DNA of 64,000 nt, taken from assembly GCA_934183355.1 (NCBI GenBank), contig CAKPST010000001.1:1-64000 (forward strand). The letters run 5' to 3'. Each line of letters begins with the position of its first letter. Position 1 is the stretch's first letter. The notes beneath the pieces are model-generated. The model ran no database searches, had not been told where the DNA came from, and was given only the letters and a program-made list of their open reading frames with translations. This document shows positions 1 through 9,696 of the stretch, in pieces. This stretch comes from an uncultured Prevotella sp. (GTDB taxonomy: Bacteria; Bacteroidota; Bacteroidia; Bacteroidales; Bacteroidaceae). The position numbers and the translations under genes are program-made.

Positions 1-17
1 AGTAGAGGGGTGAAGAC

Positions 18-37
18 ACCTTATATATTAATAAGGT
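18..37. repeat. Short inverted repeat at left edge
   Basis: ACCTTAT (18-24) is mirrored by ATAAGGT (31-37), and a second ACCTT follows at 44-48, so two alternative small hairpins are possible. This may be the end of a terminator belonging to a gene outside the window. The rest of 1-212 is AT-rich leader for the protease gene. Confidence 0.3.
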
Positions 38-146
38 AAATACACCTTACTCTTTATCGTTTACAAAATTACAAAAAAAGAATTATACTATACCTATTTC
101 GCGGTATTTTTTTGTCTGTTAATTAGGATTTATACATTATTTTTTT

Positions 147-154
147 TAAATTTG
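147..154 (+). promoter_or_regulatory. -7 box of the C10 protease gene
   Basis: TAAATTTG fits the Bacteroidetes -7 consensus TAnnTTTG and is followed by CA. No TTTG lies at the expected -33 distance. The predicted leader is about 50 nt. Confidence 0.5.
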
Positions 155-212
155 CAAAATAAGACACAGATACATATACAAAAACTATTACAAAACTTAA
201 ACCTTAGACATT

Positions 213-2780
213 ATGAGAAGAAGATGTTTACTTTTGTTGCCAATTTTATTGCTAACTAACTTGTTGGCTTTGGCACAACAGCGTTCGTTTGAAGATGCTC
301 TAAACATTGCTCGTCGTCAGGCGGCTAAGTTTGGGGTGGTGATTAATGATGATGCTACCAATCGTTCTAAAGCTATGCATGCTCGTGCTAAGGCTGCACA
401 GCCTACAAAGGAATTGGCTTATTATGTGTTTGATAATGGCGATGGGCATGGATTCACCATTGTGTCGGGCGACGAGCGCATGCCAGACATAGTGGGCTAT
501 GCCTCTAATGGTTCGTATTCGGAGGATAATATGCCCGAAAACTTTGTCAATTTCCTTAAGGCTTATAATGCTACTGTTGAGGCTGTGAAGAATGGCGACC
601 GTAGAGCCAGGGCTTATGTTGCCGAGGCTAAATATCTGCGTGAGTCGCGCAGTAGCGTTTTGGCTGTAGCTCCATTGCTTGGCGACATCAAATGGAATCA
701 AAGTGAACCTTACAACATCTTGTGTCCGAAGTATGACGACAACAATATTTCGGCTACTGGATGTGTGGCTACCGCTATGGCACAGGTGATGGCATATTGG
801 CAGTATCCTACAGAACTGATGGCTGACATCCCTGCTTATGTCACAAGTACATATGGATTGAACATAGAGGGAGTAAGCAAGGGGGAGGTATACGATTGGG
901 ACAATATGCTTCCTAATTATGATTATGGATATACTCAGGAACAGGCTAATGCCGTAGCCAAGCTAATGGCACATTGCGGTGCGGCTGTACGAATGGACTA
1001 TGGTCCATCGTCTGGAGCAGGGGTTGGTCCTAAGGTGCTTGCAGAATACTTCGGTTATGATTACGATTTTATGACGTATGTTAACCGTTATCAATTCAGT
1101 CTTGCCGAGTGGACAAACATAATAGATCGTGAACTTGAAGCTAAACGTCCTATTCTGTATAGTGGTCTTTCGTCTGATGTTGGCCATCAGTTTGTTTGTG
1201 ATGGTTCGGATGGCAATGGTCTCTATCACATTAATTGGGGATGGGGTGGCTATCAAGATGGCTATTTTGATGTTGCAATCCTCAATCCTGAAAAGGGTGG
1301 CATTGGCTCTGGTGATGCTTCGGATGGTTTTAATCGTTCTTGCAGCATGATAGTTGGCATGCGCCCAGACAATGGAGTGGTGGACGAGCCTGTAGTAGCG
1401 TTGAAAACTATGTCCATTGTGAAATGGAATGAAGGTTGTCATACAGTAAAGATAACTAACGATACGCGTTCGAATGCTAATGAAGCATTTACTTTTACTA
1501 TTAGCGAAATATTTTTAAATCAGCTTAGAAAGGATATAAAGTGTAGTGTTGCTTATGGAGTAAGGAATGAAGATGGAAGTTATACTCCTATTTCTAAAGT
1601 TGATCCATATTTTAGCTTAAAAGCAAATTACGGCAGAGAATTTACTGCAACTATTAATTATGCTTTCAAGGCTGGTGCCACTACAACTGTATATGCAATC
1701 TATAGTGATGATGGCACGACATGGGAGCGTTGTGATTATACATATTTGCAGCCTTTCCGATTTGTTGCTACCGACACTAAGTTGACATTACAGAAAACAC
1801 CATTGTCTGCTACACTGAAAGCTAATGATAGCAAATTATATGCAGGGAGCGTAGGCACATTTACAGTGACGCTCACTAATAACGGTGATGATAATTTCAT
1901 GGGATTGGTTGATGTCTACACCCTTAACACAGATATGAATTCCAGTGTTTGGTTGAAGGATATTTTTGTAGAAATTCCTGCACACTCATCAACAAATCGT
2001 CAGGTGGAATTGTGGATAGATGGAGAGTATACTGATGCTTTTTATCTTTGGCTTGTTGATAATTACTCTGGAGAAATACTCGTGGATGGCCAACAATTTA
2101 CGCTGAGCAAGACAGGCACTCCTATGTTGACTGTCGTTGGCACTTCTAATAATGCTACACCTGGTGTTTGTGAGGTTGAGAATGCTATGTTTGGATCCAC
2201 TAAAGTGAAGGTGCCAAAGGTGGAAGACGATTATGCTGAGTTTACTTATAGTATCCGTAATGATGGCGAAGACGCAGTAGTGAAATGTGCTATCGGTCTA
2301 TTCCAAGGCGAAACGGGTAGTGGATACCTCTATCCTCAAGTTCAGTTGTTCCCAGGCAATGGAGCCATAACAAATGTTAGTCGCTCATTCACCGTAGACG
2401 AAATTGGCACAAGGTCAGTTCTCAGCGATATACGTGTAGAAGCAGAAAACACATTTAAATTAATTGATGCGTTGGATACATGGATGTTGTACAAAGCTGA
2501 TGGTAGTGAATATGGTAAAATTTCTGGTAATACCCAATTTGTATACATCGCAGGCAAGACTCCTACAGATATAACTGGTGTTGCTGCCGAAGAGTCAGTT
2601 TGTGTGCGTGGTGGCATAGGTGAGATAGTTATTCTTAGTGACAGTGTACGTAGCCTTCAGGTATACACCATCGCAGGCAGCAAGGTTGCCAGTGTGAATG
2701 TGGATGCTGGTGTAGAGAAGCGCATCACTGTTGCTGCAGGTTTATACATAGTCAATGGCAAGAAGGTAGTAGTGAGATAA
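213..2780 (+). CDS. Secreted C10 (streptopain-type) cysteine protease with T9SS tail
   Basis: An 855-residue protein with a signal peptide (about 1-21, ending LALAQ). An N-terminal prodomain of the Spi/C10 type (about 25-115) precedes a papain-fold catalytic domain (about 150-375). The nucleophile is C184 in SATGCVATAMAQ, and the catalytic histidine is H325 in GHQFVCDG, followed by the NWGWGG signature. The long C-terminal half looks like beta-sandwich domains. The last about 65 residues (LQVYTIAGSKV to GLYIVNGKKVVVR) match a T9SS type A sorting domain. Expected role: cell-surface or secreted endopeptidase, activated by loss of the prodomain. The gene is visibly more AT-rich than its neighbours and stands alone, so relatively recent acquisition is possible. 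Family call is firm; substrate unknown. Confidence 0.9.
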   Translation: MRRRCLLLLPILLLTNLLALAQQRSFEDALNIARRQAAKFGVVINDDATNRSKAMHARAKAAQPTKELAYYVFDNGDGHGFTIVSGDERMPDIVGYASNGSYSEDNMPENFVNFLKAYNATVEAVKNGDRRARAYVAEAKYLRESRSSVLAVAPLLGDIKWNQSEPYNILCPKYDDNNISATGCVATAMAQVMAYWQYPTELMADIPAYVTSTYGLNIEGVSKGEVYDWDNMLPNYDYGYTQEQANAVAKLMAHCGAAVRMDYGPSSGAGVGPKVLAEYFGYDYDFMTYVNRYQFSLAEWTNIIDRELEAKRPILYSGLSSDVGHQFVCDGSDGNGLYHINWGWGGYQDGYFDVAILNPEKGGIGSGDASDGFNRSCSMIVGMRPDNGVVDEPVVALKTMSIVKWNEGCHTVKITNDTRSNANEAFTFTISEIFLNQLRKDIKCSVAYGVRNEDGSYTPISKVDPYFSLKANYGREFTATINYAFKAGATTTVYAIYSDDGTTWERCDYTYLQPFRFVATDTKLTLQKTPLSATLKANDSKLYAGSVGTFTVTLTNNGDDNFMGLVDVYTLNTDMNSSVWLKDIFVEIPAHSSTNRQVELWIDGEYTDAFYLWLVDNYSGEILVDGQQFTLSKTGTPMLTVVGTSNNATPGVCEVENAMFGSTKVKVPKVEDDYAEFTYSIRNDGEDAVVKCAIGLFQGETGSGYLYPQVQLFPGNGAITNVSRSFTVDEIGTRSVLSDIRVEAENTFKLIDALDTWMLYKADGSEYGKISGNTQFVYIAGKTPTDITGVAAEESVCVRGGIGEIVILSDSVRSLQVYTIAGSKVASVNVDAGVEKRITVAAGLYIVNGKKVVVR

Positions 2781-2794
2781 TTACGTAATAATGT

Positions 2795-2850
2795 ATAAAT
2801 GTAAAAATGAGGCTATGGCGTGTGCGTCATAGCCTCATTTTTACATTTAT
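2795..2850. terminator. Bidirectional terminator between C10 protease and susD
   Basis: A perfect 23-bp stem (2795-2817 with 2828-2850) and a 10-nt loop; core GAGGCTATG/CATAGCCTC. Flanking A and T runs allow termination of both converging genes. Confidence 0.85.
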
Positions 2851-2852
2851 TG

Positions 2853-4472
2853 TTAATATCCTGTATTCTGCTCAAGATTGGTGTTCAGTTCACGTGCCTT
2901 TTCTGGAATAGGAAATACTATTGTATATCCCTTCTTGTCGGCATCTGATGGATTATGGATGTCATACGCTTTGTTGTATGTTCCGAAGCGTATCATGTCT
3001 TGTCGGCGCCAACCTTCCCATACCAGTTCCAGAAGACGTTCGTCAAGTATGTTGTCGAGTGTGGCTGTCAGTGAAGGCATTCCCACACGTGAGCGCACTG
3101 CGTTCAACTCCTCGTCACCCGATTCTCCATTTCTCACTTTTGCCTCTGCCTTCATCAGCAGCACGTCGGCGTATCTGTATAGCACGATGTCGTTGTCAGG
3201 CATACGACCATCAGAATATGCAGTGCGGTCTACCTCATACTTCTTCATGCGTGCTCCTGCCGTCTCTATGTACGGGCTTGCCGTCAGGTTTATCTCGACG
3301 GCTAGTGGCTTATATTCGAGTGGTGTGCCGTCGTCGAGGCTTACATATCTGCCGTCCACATCCACCTTGCCCGTGTAGAAGTTCTGCTCAAGACGTGTGT
3401 CTGGCGAAGTTGTGTTATATCCGTTTACATCCATTGTGTGCAGCGTTGCGCAAGTGCCATTCTCCGACGCTCCACCATAGGCACCTCCGTGTGCGTAATG
3501 ACGCGAACGGAACAGGTAGTGAAATTCATTTGGATAAAGCATCTTGTCTAATGGGATAGTGAAGATGTTCTCTTGTGAATTTTCGTTGTGTACGGCGAAG
3601 TTCTTGCTATAGTCGTTTTCGAGTGAATATCCGGCTGCTGCAATCTGGTCGCAGTAGTATATGCACGTCTGCCATGCGTTTTTCTGTGTGCCGTCGATGT
3701 CAAACATTATTGATTTGCCGTCTGGTCGTGATGAGTCGGTCCAGTTGTCGTCGGTGTATACTTCGGCATTGAGGGCGAGTTTGGCAAGCAGAAACCATGC
3801 CACGGGGCGTGTCACCCTGCCGTAGTAGTTGCCTTGCAAGTTGCTGTGCTCATTTGGCAGCAGTGGAGCTACGGTCTGTAGTTCTTTCACGATGTAGTTG
3901 AAGACATCTCTGCGATTGCTCTGTCGTATGTCGGCAGTCTTCTGTGTTGACGACTCAAGGATGGGGATGCGTCCAAACATGTCCATAGCATAATAATAGA
4001 ACATGGCTCTGATGGCTCTCACTTCAGCCTTATATTCCTTGCGTTGCTGTTCTGTGAGCAAAGCCTTGTACTGCTCAATCGTTTCCAATGACTTTGTTGA
4101 CAGCACTATTACCTTATATAGATATTTCCATACGTTGTACAGGTCGGTGTCTGTGGCAGTCCATGTATGGTTGTACATAGACTGCCACAATCCGCCGTCA
4201 TACCAGTTGCCGCCGCGTATGGGGATAATAGCCTCGTCGGTGGTCAGCGTGTTGTAGTCGTATATGCCACGGCATGTACCCTGCAAACCTTCGCCCTCTT
4301 CGTGTGCACCTATGTAATTATATAGTGATGCTACGGCGTTGATATATAGGCTGTTGGCAGAGTCATAAATCTCCTGTTCGGGTATTTGGTCTTTTGGTGT
4401 CTCGTCGAGACAACTCGTCAGCGATAGTGATATGGCGAGAATTGATAATGCGAAAAATCTATGTTTCATCAT
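2853..4472 (-). CDS. SusD-family outer-membrane glycan-binding lipoprotein
   Basis: A 539-residue RagB/SusD family protein. The signal peptide ends in a lipobox (LSLTSC, cysteine near residue 21), so the mature protein is a surface lipoprotein. The N-terminal helices have the TPR-like SusD fold, and the C-terminal part carries the family pattern YRYADVLLMKAEAKVRNG followed by ERLLELVWEGWRRQDMIRFG. SusD proteins cap their SusC partner and bind oligosaccharide (or peptide) at the cell surface. It lies 37 bp downstream of the susC gene on the same strand. No linked glycosidase or hybrid two-component sensor is visible, so the ligand cannot be guessed. It stops just before the strong hairpin shared with the protease gene. 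Confidence 0.92.
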   Translation of the reverse strand: MMKHRFFALSILAISLSLTSCLDETPKDQIPEQEIYDSANSLYINAVASLYNYIGAHEEGEGLQGTCRGIYDYNTLTTDEAIIPIRGGNWYDGGLWQSMYNHTWTATDTDLYNVWKYLYKVIVLSTKSLETIEQYKALLTEQQRKEYKAEVRAIRAMFYYYAMDMFGRIPILESSTQKTADIRQSNRRDVFNYIVKELQTVAPLLPNEHSNLQGNYYGRVTRPVAWFLLAKLALNAEVYTDDNWTDSSRPDGKSIMFDIDGTQKNAWQTCIYYCDQIAAAGYSLENDYSKNFAVHNENSQENIFTIPLDKMLYPNEFHYLFRSRHYAHGGAYGGASENGTCATLHTMDVNGYNTTSPDTRLEQNFYTGKVDVDGRYVSLDDGTPLEYKPLAVEINLTASPYIETAGARMKKYEVDRTAYSDGRMPDNDIVLYRYADVLLMKAEAKVRNGESGDEELNAVRSRVGMPSLTATLDNILDERLLELVWEGWRRQDMIRFGTYNKAYDIHNPSDADKKGYTIVFPIPEKARELNTNLEQNTGY

Positions 4473-4509
4473 CTTTAATCATTACATGAGTGAATAATAT
4501 TTTAGCAAT

Positions 4510-7203
4510 TTAGAATTGCACGCTCACTCCCACCGAGTAGGTTCTGTACGTAGGATAGCAACGCTTGTCGTCGATGCCCATTGACGAGTTGACAACATAC
4601 GAGTTGATCATTGGTGACAGTCCGCTGTAGGACGTGATGGTGGCAAGATTGTTGACGCTGCACGACACGCGCAGCGAGCGTACTATGCGGCTCTTCACCG
4701 GAACGTTGTATCCTATGGTGAGATACTCAAAGTTGAGATAGTCGCCACTTTCGAGCCAATAGTCAGACACGTTTTGGTCGACGATGTTGCGTTCGGGCGC
4801 ACCCTTCATCACGTTGTATATTGGAAACGACGACATATTGTTGTATGCCAATGCTGTGCCGTTGAAAATCTTGTGTCCGAAGGCTCCGTTCATCTGTAGC
4901 GACATATAGAAATCCTTGTAGCGCAGTGATATGTTGGAGCCGAGTGTTGCCTTAGGTGTTGCCTGTCCGCAGATACGTCGGTCGCCACCGTCGCCAAAGT
5001 CGATGGTGCCATTCTTGTCAAGGTCTTCTATCTTATACTTCATAGTGCCTTGTTCGTCCTTGTATAGACCTGTGCAGTGGGGCAGATAGAACACGCCTAA
5101 AGGTTGTCCTACAATCTGGTAGAGCACATGGTTGTTGTCGCCGCCGTTCTGTCCAGCACCATCTATTGAACCGATGGCTGTGATATTGGCAGCCGACATA
5201 TTCATGCCATTGTAGTTGCCTGATAGCGACAGCAGTTTGTTTTTCTGAAACGAGAGATTCATACTCACATTCAGGTCTATATCCTTAGTCTGTACTGGGG
5301 CTATAGAGAAACCAATCTCAAGACCTTGGTTGGACATTGAACCTATGTTAGCCAACAGCTTGTCATAGGCGAATGGTGGCACAGGCACATCATATGAGTA
5401 GAGCATGTCGGTGGTCTTGGAGTAGTAGTATTCGGCGGTTAGCATCAGTCGGTTGCGCCACAGTCCTATCTCGCCACCGATATTGAATGTCGACTTAGTT
5501 TCCCATTTCAAGTCGGGGTTGTTATTGCGTATAGTTCCGAGTGTCACAGTCGGTGTGTTGTTCACTGGCACTATGCCTGTCTGCTGCACATTGTTCATAG
5601 TGGTGTAGGCTGAAATACCGCCAAGATTGCCCGAGCGTCCGTAGCCAGTGCGTAGTTTCAATGTGTTTATTCCGTCGTAATGGCTTAAGAATCTTTCCTT
5701 CTTCACGTCCCATTCTGCCGACACTGATGGGAAGAATCCCCATGTGTGGTCGTCGCCCACCATCGACGAACCATCACCACGCATTGTCAGCGTCAACTTA
5801 TACTTATTGTATAATGTATACGATGCGTTAGCCATTACCGATGCCAGCGACTGATCCTCGTATGTGCTTCCCGTCGCACCATAAGGACGCGACGATGTGG
5901 CTCCGATGTTGTCGTAGCCGAATCTGTTGGTAGTTATGCCTTTGGCGTGTGTCCAGAAAGCCGTGCGTTCTTGGTAATGATATTCTGTGGAGAGTCCAGC
6001 AGACAACGAGTGAGCGCCCCATGTGTGGGCGTAGTCGAGTGAGATATTGCCGAGATACTCTTGTTTCTTGAATTCTCCACGATATACGTTGCCCTGTGCC
6101 CACACCCATGTGGGGCAGAATTCAGAGTTTTCGTTTGATGTATACGAGTAGCTGCCGAATGCCGAGAGGTTGAGTGACGGTGCAAGTTTGTACAGTAGTC
6201 GCATGTGAGTATTGAAGTACATTTCTTTCTGGTCGCTTCGTTCGGCAAGTACGGCACCAGGTGGATTGATGCGATAGGCAGAACCATTCTTTGTCCAGTT
6301 GCCATTGGCATCGCGTCCGGTAGGATAAGTCGGGTTTTGGCATGCGGCAGAGTAGAATAGCATCTGTGGGTCGAAGATGTCATTGTTCTTGAATGTGGAG
6401 CCAAACACACCGAAGTCGCCCGTCAGACGATTGTCGAAGGCATGCTGCGTGACATCAATTTTTGCCACAAAATTGTTGTAGTCTTTGGTCTTAATAATAG
6501 TGTTGTGGTCGATATATCCGAACGATGCACGATAGTTTGACTGTTCTGTGCCACCGCTAAAAGCCAGATAATGGTTCTGAACAAATCCTGTTCGTGTGAT
6601 GGCATCGTAGAAGTTGGTATTGTGTCCGCCGTTGTTGGCATATACCCCGAGCTTCTTGGCTGTTGCAATATATTCGTCAGCCGACAGCATATCGAGTTTT
6701 TTTGACATCGCCTCTATGCCGATGTTTGTCTCATAAGAAATCTGGAATCCTTTGCCAGTGCCTTTCTTTGTCTTCACCTCAATCACGCCCGACGCACCGC
6801 GTGAGCCGTAGAGTGCCGTCTCAGCAGCATTCTTGAGCACCGAGAAACTCTCTATGTCGGCAGGATAAATAGTTGAGAGTGTGGCAATGTCGCTTGTCAC
6901 ACCATCGATAATGACGAGAGGGTCGTTGCCTCCAACTATGGACGTAGTACCACGCACTCGCACAGATGACAGTTGTGCCATACGGTCCATGCCGTTAGAC
7001 GTTACATTTACGCCGGCTGCATTGCCATTCAACACGTCAAGAGCATTGTTCACAATACCCTTGTTCTGTATTTTCAAGTAAGTGGAGATGGTGTCGCGCT
7101 GCACATGCTGCTCCTGCACCTGAGCTGTAGCAGATACAGGTGCTTGCAGCGACAAGGCAGTCGCTGCAAGTATGTATTGGTGTAGTTTAAAGTGTCTTGT
7201 CAT
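4510..7203 (-). CDS. SusC-family TonB-dependent outer-membrane transporter, short N-terminus
   Basis: An 897-residue TonB-dependent receptor. After a signal peptide (to about residue 28, SATAQ) the plug domain starts almost at once: LDVLNGNAAGVNV, VRVRGTTSIVGGNDPLVIIDGV and the AETALYGSRGASGVIEVKTKKG signature. The 22-strand barrel fills the rest and ends in an aromatic-rich YSVGVSVQF, as expected for BamA-dependent insertion. Most SusC proteins are about 1000 residues and carry an N-terminal carboxypeptidase-regulatory-like domain; it is missing here, and no TonB box is obvious. With SusD it should import a ligand using TonB energy. It starts 30 bp after the stop of the AAA-ATPase gene, so the three may be co-transcribed. 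Confidence 0.92.
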   Translation of the reverse strand: MTRHFKLHQYILAATALSLQAPVSATAQVQEQHVQRDTISTYLKIQNKGIVNNALDVLNGNAAGVNVTSNGMDRMAQLSSVRVRGTTSIVGGNDPLVIIDGVTSDIATLSTIYPADIESFSVLKNAAETALYGSRGASGVIEVKTKKGTGKGFQISYETNIGIEAMSKKLDMLSADEYIATAKKLGVYANNGGHNTNFYDAITRTGFVQNHYLAFSGGTEQSNYRASFGYIDHNTIIKTKDYNNFVAKIDVTQHAFDNRLTGDFGVFGSTFKNNDIFDPQMLFYSAACQNPTYPTGRDANGNWTKNGSAYRINPPGAVLAERSDQKEMYFNTHMRLLYKLAPSLNLSAFGSYSYTSNENSEFCPTWVWAQGNVYRGEFKKQEYLGNISLDYAHTWGAHSLSAGLSTEYHYQERTAFWTHAKGITTNRFGYDNIGATSSRPYGATGSTYEDQSLASVMANASYTLYNKYKLTLTMRGDGSSMVGDDHTWGFFPSVSAEWDVKKERFLSHYDGINTLKLRTGYGRSGNLGGISAYTTMNNVQQTGIVPVNNTPTVTLGTIRNNNPDLKWETKSTFNIGGEIGLWRNRLMLTAEYYYSKTTDMLYSYDVPVPPFAYDKLLANIGSMSNQGLEIGFSIAPVQTKDIDLNVSMNLSFQKNKLLSLSGNYNGMNMSAANITAIGSIDGAGQNGGDNNHVLYQIVGQPLGVFYLPHCTGLYKDEQGTMKYKIEDLDKNGTIDFGDGGDRRICGQATPKATLGSNISLRYKDFYMSLQMNGAFGHKIFNGTALAYNNMSSFPIYNVMKGAPERNIVDQNVSDYWLESGDYLNFEYLTIGYNVPVKSRIVRSLRVSCSVNNLATITSYSGLSPMINSYVVNSSMGIDDKRCYPTYRTYSVGVSVQF

Positions 7204-7233
7204 TTATTTTAGTATATTAGGTTTTTGTTTCTG

Positions 7234-8805
7234 TTAGTGCTCCTCTATTTTCCATTCTGTAATGGTGCGCTCCTCGCTGCTATAGTTCACTCCAACCTTC
7301 ACAAGGCGTTTGCCATCGGCAGAGTATGGTATGAGGTAGCCTTTGTCGTCGATTTGCTTTAGAGCAGCGTCGGCAGAGCCGTCAAACTTCAACTCCATGA
7401 CATATACCACAGATGGTAGTGTTATGACGATGTCTGCTCTACCATGTGCGCTCTGTTCCTCCACCTTAATATAAGCCCCTATGAGCGAGAAGATGAGATA
7501 GAAGATGGTTTGTACGTCGCGCTCTGTCTTGTTGGACAATTTATAGCTAACCCCGGCAAGATAGGCACGCATCTGTGTGAGTGCCTCCTCCATATTGTCG
7601 GCAACGACAGCCTTGACAAACTTGATGACAAAACTGCTGTTGGTGGTGCCAAATTCAGGAATTAGATAGTTGTTGGCAAGTGAGCGCACCATGCCAAAGC
7701 TTACTTCCTCGTTGGGGTAGGCGAGTGTGTAGAGTCCTATCATCGGGTCGTAATGCTTGATGGTGAGGTAGCCACTCTGATAGAGCAACGGCAAGGCGGT
7801 AGTCATATTCTCTGGCGACACGTCAAAGTCTTCCACGCTTGCGTCATTTCCCGATATATCGCGCAGTCCTACATTGTATTTCTGAAGGAGTTTTATGATG
7901 TAGGTGGGTGTGCCTGACTCAAACCAATAGTTGCCTATATCGCCCGATGCGAGAGCTTTAATTAGGCTGAATGGGTTGTATACATCCTCAGAATGCTTAC
8001 TGAAGTGATAGCCATCATATTTCTTTTTCAATTTGGCAAAAGTCTCGTCAACACTCAGGTGCAGATGTTTTGCAAGCATTTCCACATCGGGGCGCATCTG
8101 TGTAGTCAATTCGTCGCTGCTTATGCCGCATATAGCCGAGTACTGGTCATACATGGATATGTTGAACAGATTGTTAAGCTCGCTGAAGATGCTGAGCTGT
8201 GCAAACTTGGTAATGCCCGTGAGAAATACAAACTCAAAATATGAGTCAAGCGACTTTATGGGCGAATAGAAGTTTAGCATTGTGCGGCGCAGTGCGGCAA
8301 GGTTTTGCTCTTCATGTACAACGTCGAGCAAGGGAGCATCGTATTCGTCAATGATGAGCACAACTTTTTGTTGTGTCTGCTCATAGGCGGCTTTCACTAT
8401 ATATTCAAAGCGTTGGTTGAGGTTTGTTGCCTCTTCATAACATCCGTATATATCCTCGTATTGGGCAAGCTTGAAGTTGAGCTCCGATTTAAGTTCTTCC
8501 TCGGTGCAATGCTTGGCTGTGCTCATGTCGAAGTGCAACACAGGATGGCGAGTCCAGTCACGCTCCTTCTGGCTGATGGCAAGACCCTCAAACAGTTCTT
8601 TGCGACCTTCGTAGTAAGAATGAATCATTGAGGCAAACAACGACTTGCCAAACCGTCTTGGGCGGCTTAGAAAGATATACTTATAGCCATTATCAATAAA
8701 GTCGGCAAGATATTGTGTCTTGTCGATATACAAATAATTGCGTTCGCGAATCTCACTGAACGTCTGTATTCCTATAGGGTATTTTCTTTTTTCAGCCATA
8801 GCCAC
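7234..8805 (-). CDS. AAA-ATPase-like protein with C-terminal PD-(D/E)XK nuclease domain
   Basis: A 523-residue protein of the family joining a predicted AAA-like domain (PF09820 type) to a PD-(D/E)XK domain (PF08011 type). Visible features: N-terminal [22 protein letters not shown]; a P-loop-like [14 protein letters not shown] near residue 50; a Walker B-like [14 protein letters not shown] near 150; and a C-terminal nuclease core with ADIVITL then VYVMELKF (acidic residue plus ExK) near 465-480. These proteins occur in many copies in Bacteroidales genomes; their function is unknown. It precedes susC by 30 bp on the same strand, an odd partner for a nutrient uptake locus. Alternative start: M3 ([10 protein letters not shown]). 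Confidence 0.88.
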   Translation of the reverse strand: MAMAEKRKYPIGIQTFSEIRERNYLYIDKTQYLADFIDNGYKYIFLSRPRRFGKSLFASMIHSYYEGRKELFEGLAISQKERDWTRHPVLHFDMSTAKHCTEEELKSELNFKLAQYEDIYGCYEEATNLNQRFEYIVKAAYEQTQQKVVLIIDEYDAPLLDVVHEEQNLAALRRTMLNFYSPIKSLDSYFEFVFLTGITKFAQLSIFSELNNLFNISMYDQYSAICGISSDELTTQMRPDVEMLAKHLHLSVDETFAKLKKKYDGYHFSKHSEDVYNPFSLIKALASGDIGNYWFESGTPTYIIKLLQKYNVGLRDISGNDASVEDFDVSPENMTTALPLLYQSGYLTIKHYDPMIGLYTLAYPNEEVSFGMVRSLANNYLIPEFGTTNSSFVIKFVKAVVADNMEEALTQMRAYLAGVSYKLSNKTERDVQTIFYLIFSLIGAYIKVEEQSAHGRADIVITLPSVVYVMELKFDGSADAALKQIDDKGYLIPYSADGKRLVKVGVNYSSEERTITEWKIEEH

Positions 8806-8841
8806 AATCCTCCTTTGTTGTGCTTGTTTGGTTTTATGGCG

Positions 8842-8849
8842 CTAAGTTA
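8842..8849 (-). promoter_or_regulatory. Possible -7 box for the AAA-ATPase/susC/susD unit
   Basis: On the minus strand TAACTTAG, one mismatch from TAnnTTTG, about 37 bp before the start codon. No good -33 box, hence low confidence. Confidence 0.25.
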
Positions 8850-8904
8850 CGAATAATTTTGCAATTAGGCAAGTGTGTAAGGTGTAAGTATCTTAGTCAG
8901 AAAA

Positions 8905-9552
8905 CTATATGTAATATTCGGCGCTGTCCACCAGTCCTGCCCTCAGCGCAATCTTTGTAGCCTCGTGTGCGTTGTTTACGCTGAGTTTGCGGAAGATGTT
9001 TTTGCGGTGAGTGTTGATGGTGTGAAACGACGAGAAGCGGCGTTCGGCTATTTCCTTGGTCGTCAGTCCGAGAGCTATGAGTTTTAGTATTTCGGTCTCG
9101 GTCTTGGTTAGACAAGCCAGGGCTGGTGTCTGTTCGTCGTTAGATGGCGGATTGAGTAGCATTTCGGCTATGCGCTGACAGATGTAGCGCTGGTGGCGCA
9201 TGGCGTAGATTATCGACTCGCGTATCTCGTTTAGGGGCGAGTCTTTGAGCACAATGCCAAACTGACGGCTTGCCGCCACCGTCTGACTGATGAGGTCGTA
9301 GCTCAGTTCGTCGCTGAAGAGCACCCACAACGACTCGCGAAATCGCTGTGCGAGAATCTGCAGTTCGGCAGCATCGCCGATGTCAAAGAGCGTGTAGTCG
9401 AGATAGACGGTAGCATCGGGCGACTCCTTGAGAGCCTCGATGAGCGATGTCTTGTCCTCCACAGTCTTGTATTCTTGCGTTTCGATGATGCTGTCGGCTA
9501 TATATGTCAGTCCGATGCGAGTGATGTCCTGTCTGTCTGCGAATAATATCAT
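8905..9552 (-). CDS. LuxR/NarL-type response regulator
   Basis: A 215-residue regulator: receiver domain (1-125) and LuxR-type helix-turn-helix (about 150-205, LTKTETEILKLIALGLTTKEIAERRF). Receiver residues are present but loosely spaced: D6, phospho-acceptor candidate D52 in VYLDYTLF, and K102 in IVLKDS. The start is placed at 9552 because AGGAAA lies just before it and the promoter at 9582-9612 excludes the upstream methionine in the same frame. No histidine kinase gene is adjacent, so the partner and targets are unknown. Confidence 0.85.
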   Translation of the reverse strand: MILFADRQDITRIGLTYIADSIIETQEYKTVEDKTSLIEALKESPDATVYLDYTLFDIGDAAELQILAQRFRESLWVLFSDELSYDLISQTVAASRQFGIVLKDSPLNEIRESIIYAMRHQRYICQRIAEMLLNPPSNDEQTPALACLTKTETEILKLIALGLTTKEIAERRFSSFHTINTHRKNIFRKLSVNNAHEATKIALRAGLVDSAEYYI

Positions 9553-9581
9553 AGTGTTTCCTGATTTAATCTTTTCGGTTG

Positions 9582-9612
9582 CAAATGTACAAATAATCTG
9601 TTTTCCCACAAA
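9582..9612 (-). promoter_or_regulatory. Promoter of the LuxR-type regulator
   Basis: Minus strand: -33 TTTG (9609-9612), 19-bp spacer, -7 TACATTTG (9582-9589). A full match to the Bacteroidetes consensus. Leader about 25 nt. Confidence 0.75.
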
Positions 9613-9630
9613 ACAAAATGACACAAAAAA

Positions 9631-9660
9631 GGCTCACGAACCAATCGCGGTCCATGAGCC
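9631..9660 (-). terminator. Rho-independent terminator of the DUF5686 gene
   Basis: On the minus strand a stem GGCTCATGGACC / GGTTCGTGAGCC with a 6-nt loop is followed by TTTTTT. It lies 36 bp past the DUF5686 stop codon and overlaps the region upstream of the regulator promoter. Confidence 0.85.
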
Positions 9661-9696
9661 CCACAAATTATAGATGTTTAGAAATTAGTCCAAACC

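Noticed and set aside
2878-3559. Open frames of 166 and 212 codons opposite susD
   Set aside because: Low-complexity Ser/Arg/Cys-rich translations; the minus strand encodes a full SusD protein.
7234-8805. Anti-phage defence system
   Set aside because: The AAA/PD-(D/E)XK protein is common in Bacteroidales without a shown defence role, and no partner defence genes are nearby.
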